40,788 bases of DNA, from the NCBI GenBank assembly GCA_937896835.1, contig CALBOJ010000129.1, positions 1-40,788 on the forward strand, read 5' to 3'. Position 1 is the first letter of the stretch; each line of letters starts with the position of its first letter. Below the pieces are notes generated by a model, which saw only the letters and a program-made list of their open reading frames with translations, did not search any database and was not told the DNA's origin. The position numbers and the translations under genes were made by a program. Below, piece after piece: positions 39,465 to 40,788 of this stretch. This DNA comes from an uncultured Collinsella sp. GTDB taxonomy: Bacteria > Actinomycetota > Coriobacteriia > Coriobacteriales > Coriobacteriaceae.

Positions 39465-39465
39465 T

Positions 39466-39507
39466 AAAAAGAAAAGGGCCGCGCACCCGAACGGATGCAC
39501 GGCCCTT
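39466..39507 (-). terminator. Terminator of rpmE
   Basis: AAGGGCCGTGCATCC pairs with the GGGTGCGCGGCCCTT region and is followed by TTTTCTTTTTATT on the minus strand, 36 bp after the rpmE stop. Confidence 0.9.
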
Positions 39508-39542
39508 ATGCCATGAATGCGAGCGATTCCGCGGCGAGCTAT

Positions 39543-39968
39543 TTACTCAGCAGCCTCGGTGGTCTCGGCCTCGGCAGCGGCCTCCTCGACGGGAGCCTCT
39601 GCGGGAGCCTCGGCGGCCTGCTTGGCAGCCTCCTCGGCAAACTTAGCGGCACGCTTAGCCTTCTCGGCAGCCTTAGCCTCAGCGGCGGCCTTGCGAGCAG
39701 CCTCGGCCTCAGCAGCCTTGGCGGCCTTGGCAGCCTTGGCCTCCTCAGCCTTCTTGAGCTGGGCGGCAGCGGCGCCACCGAACTTGTCGGCGAAGCGCTG
39801 GACGCGTCCACCGGTGTCGACGAACTTCTGCTGGCCGGTGTAGAACGGGTGGCACTCGTTGCAAAGCTCGACCTTCATCTCGGACACGGTAGCGTGCGTC
39901 TTGAAGGTGTTGCCGCAGGAGCACGTCACCGTGCACTCGACATACTGGGGATGGATACCCTGCTTCAT
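39543..39968 (-). CDS. rpmE: 50S ribosomal protein L31 (zinc type) with an Ala/Lys/Glu-rich tail
   Basis: A 141-residue protein. Residues 1-70 are a zinc-binding L31 of the RpmE type: MKQGIHPQYVECTVTCSCGN, CNECHPFYTGQQKFVDTGGRV, with Cys16, Cys18, Cys36 and Cys39. The remaining 71 residues are a low-complexity Ala/Lys/Glu tail (AEEAKAAKAAKAAE and similar, ending very acidic), about doubling the usual length. The tail is probably helical or disordered and solvent-exposed. ATG at 39968 follows AAGGAG at 8 nt. This ribosome binding site can be paired in the leader (39978-40039), suggesting autoregulation. Confidence 0.95.
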   Translation of the reverse strand: MKQGIHPQYVECTVTCSCGNTFKTHATVSEMKVELCNECHPFYTGQQKFVDTGGRVQRFADKFGGAAAAQLKKAEEAKAAKAAKAAEAEAARKAAAEAKAAEKAKRAAKFAEEAAKQAAEAPAEAPVEEAAAEAETTEAAE

Positions 39969-39977
39969 GGTAGGACT

Positions 39978-40039
39978 CCTTATTGGTCAGGCGCTGGTTA
40001 CCGATCAGCGCATAAGGCGTCTTGGTTTCCGACCAAGAC
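39978..40039 (-). promoter_or_regulatory. Structured rpmE leader, probable L31 autoregulatory RNA
   Basis: On the mRNA, a first hairpin GTCTTGGT/ACCAAGAC (40019-40039) is followed by CCTTAT (40012-40017), a second hairpin GCGCTG/CAGCGC (39991-40011), and ATAAGG (39978-39983). CCTTAT pairs with ATAAGG, which overlaps the AAGGAG ribosome binding site, so the closed form should block translation. Both hairpin loops carry TCGGnAACC, suggesting two similar protein contacts. L31 leader RNAs are known in several bacterial groups, including one I recall for Coriobacteria. Confidence 0.65.
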
Positions 40040-40285
40040 AACAAACTCGGCTATGGTACCACGGCGCCGCGCGTCCCACAAAAGGTTCACGGTCTTTTCG
40101 GAACGACACGAATCTGACCCATCGAAACACATCTCCACCGTTCCTTCAACTGGGAAAATGCCGTCCCCGGGGCCTGAGAAGGGCCCCGGGGACGTTCGAC
40201 TGACTGCGGGAACGGCCTTTCCGCTCAATGTGTTCGGCTGAGATCGGAAATCAACCAAACTGAACTAGGTTCAGTTGACATGGTT
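40040..40285. other. rpmE upstream region with two palindromes
   Basis: No gene is supported. GTCCCCGGGGCC (40163-40174) and GGCCCCGGGGAC (40182-40193) form a perfect 12-bp stem with no T-tract. AACTGAAC and GTTCAGTT (40258-40265, 40269-40276) form a second dyad that could be an operator or part of a repeat. The rpmE promoter must be here but is not clear. Confidence 0.5.
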
Positions 40286-40321
40286 AAAAACGAGGGGCGA
40301 CGCTTTTGCGTCACCCCTCGT
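40286..40321 (-). terminator. Terminator of the small secreted protein gene
   Basis: ACGAGGGGTGACGC and GCGTCGCCCCTCGT form a long stem with an AAAA loop, followed by TTTTTAA on the minus strand. Confidence 0.92.
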
Positions 40322-40335
40322 CCCGGCCGGTTGCT

Positions 40336-40680
40336 TTAGTTGTACACACGGTAGTTACACTTGAACTGGGTTATGTGTCCATAGTTGGAGCGGTACCAAC
40401 CCGACGTATAGCTGATTGCCTCTGCGCCTAGATAGTCGTAGCCCTTGTTGTAGCGAAGCTGACGGTAGGTCGTGTCGTACTCTGCTACGTAAAACGTGTC
40501 TCCAGAGAAGGCTTTGTACCGGTCTTTAACCGTCGAAGCCATGTACGCGGGTTCGACATCGCCTTTCTCTCCGTTGAGCGCATAGACGGGTGCCGCGATT
40601 CCGCATAAAGCCGTTGCCACGAGGATGGCGTAGACAGCCATGCGCGACGCATTGGACTTCAGCTGTTCAAATAGTTTCAT
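40336..40680 (-). CDS. Small secreted Tyr-rich protein, unknown function
   Basis: A 114-residue product with a clear signal peptide: basic start, hydrophobic core MAVYAILVATALCGIAA, likely cleavage after VYA at residue 34. The mature part of about 80 residues has 13 tyrosines and a single cysteine (FKCNYRVYN at the end). I do not recognise the family. ATG at 40680 is chosen because GGGAG lies 9 nt upstream; an ATG three codons earlier overlaps that site. It begins one base after the stop codon of the preceding gene, so the two are coupled. It could be a bacteriocin-like peptide or an extracytoplasmic partner of a transporter; neither is shown. Confidence 0.75.
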   Translation of the reverse strand: MKLFEQLKSNASRMAVYAILVATALCGIAAPVYALNGEKGDVEPAYMASTVKDRYKAFSGDTFYVAEYDTTYRQLRYNKGYDYLGAEAISYTSGWYRSNYGHITQFKCNYRVYN

Positions 40681-40681
40681 G

Positions 40682-40788
40682 TCATTCATCTCCCTCGTAT
40701 GTATCGAGGTATTCCTGCTTGAGCGTCTGCGAGGACGACTCGATCTTTTCCACGAGCGTGCCGGCCTCGATGAAGTAGAACGAGTTGG
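40682..40788 (-). CDS. C-terminal end of a possible ABC transporter ATP-binding protein (runs off the right edge)
   Basis: The last 35 codons read NSFYFIEAGTLVEKIESS, then SQTLKQEYLDTYEGDE and TGA. The pattern (F-I-x-x-G-x-L-V-x-x-I) resembles the C-terminal end of peptide/antibiotic-type ABC ATPases, where a phrase such as G-F-I-x-x-G-x-L follows the H-loop. No catalytic motif is inside the window, so the assignment is weak. The frame is certain and it is coupled to the small secreted protein gene. Confidence 0.45.
   Translation of the reverse strand, partial: NSFYFIEAGTLVEKIESSSQTLKQEYLDTYEGDE

Larger units (their letters stand above)
39197..39465. other. secA upstream region with two palindromic repeats
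   Basis: No gene is seen. The region must contain the secA promoter, but I could not fix one with confidence. It holds the hairpins at 39332-39366 and 39398-39464. Confidence 0.5.

Overview
The window looks like chromosome of a high-GC, gut-type member of the Coriobacteriia, most like Collinsella. This is inferred from protein style and gene content; no database was searched. Housekeeping genes dominate: glutamate synthase, secA-prfB, ftsE-ftsX, RNase R, smpB, phosphoglycerate mutase, a two-gene transketolase and ribosomal protein L31. Most genes are on the minus strand. The plus-strand genes are the copper cluster, a zinc-ribbon membrane protein, gpmA-mntH and one small unrecognised gene.

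Layout. 1-1100: the end of a PTS operon (EIIA and a LicT-type antiterminator) with a structured leader. 1103-4761: a flavodoxin/ferredoxin protein and a DEAD-box helicase with a long Arg/Gly tail. 5244-8340: the copper operon copA-copZ-csoR behind a CsoR-type operator. 8455-12705: a zinc-ribbon membrane protein, an amidohydrolase, an AbiEi/nuclease-like protein and an unknown protein. 13122-19306: gltB-gltD. 19687-21792: gpmA and mntH. 22100-24423: rubredoxin, flavin reductase, smpB and a TPR protein. 24521-24688: tRNA-Glu and tRNA-Gln. 24955-27211: a small unknown protein, an ArsC/Spx-like protein, a VanZ-like protein and a solo serine recombinase. 27389-36389: rnr, ftsX-ftsE, transketolase halves, a YitT-type membrane protein and prfB. 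36389-40788: secA, rpmE with a structured leader, and a small secreted Tyr-rich protein next to the end of a possible ABC ATPase.

The most unusual feature is the intergenic DNA. Nine hairpin elements, each exactly 57 bp, share arms close to GTCTCGATCTGTAACA. Eight form four pairs with a repeat period of 80 or 81 bp. Two pairs tightly bracket one accessory gene (AbiEi/PD-(D/E)xK-like). Several other palindromic families are present: a 97-bp REPIN-like palindrome, a 128-bp palindrome, a 238-bp element with inverted ends, and smaller hairpins containing GGGACA/TGTCCC.

Two further points deserve attention. Release factor 2 carries SPT where the SPF codon-recognition tripeptide is expected, and only 3 of 33 readable stop codons are TGA although the genome is GC-rich. 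The rpmE leader can fold so that its Shine-Dalgarno sequence is paired, below two hairpins with similar loops, which suggests autoregulation by L31.
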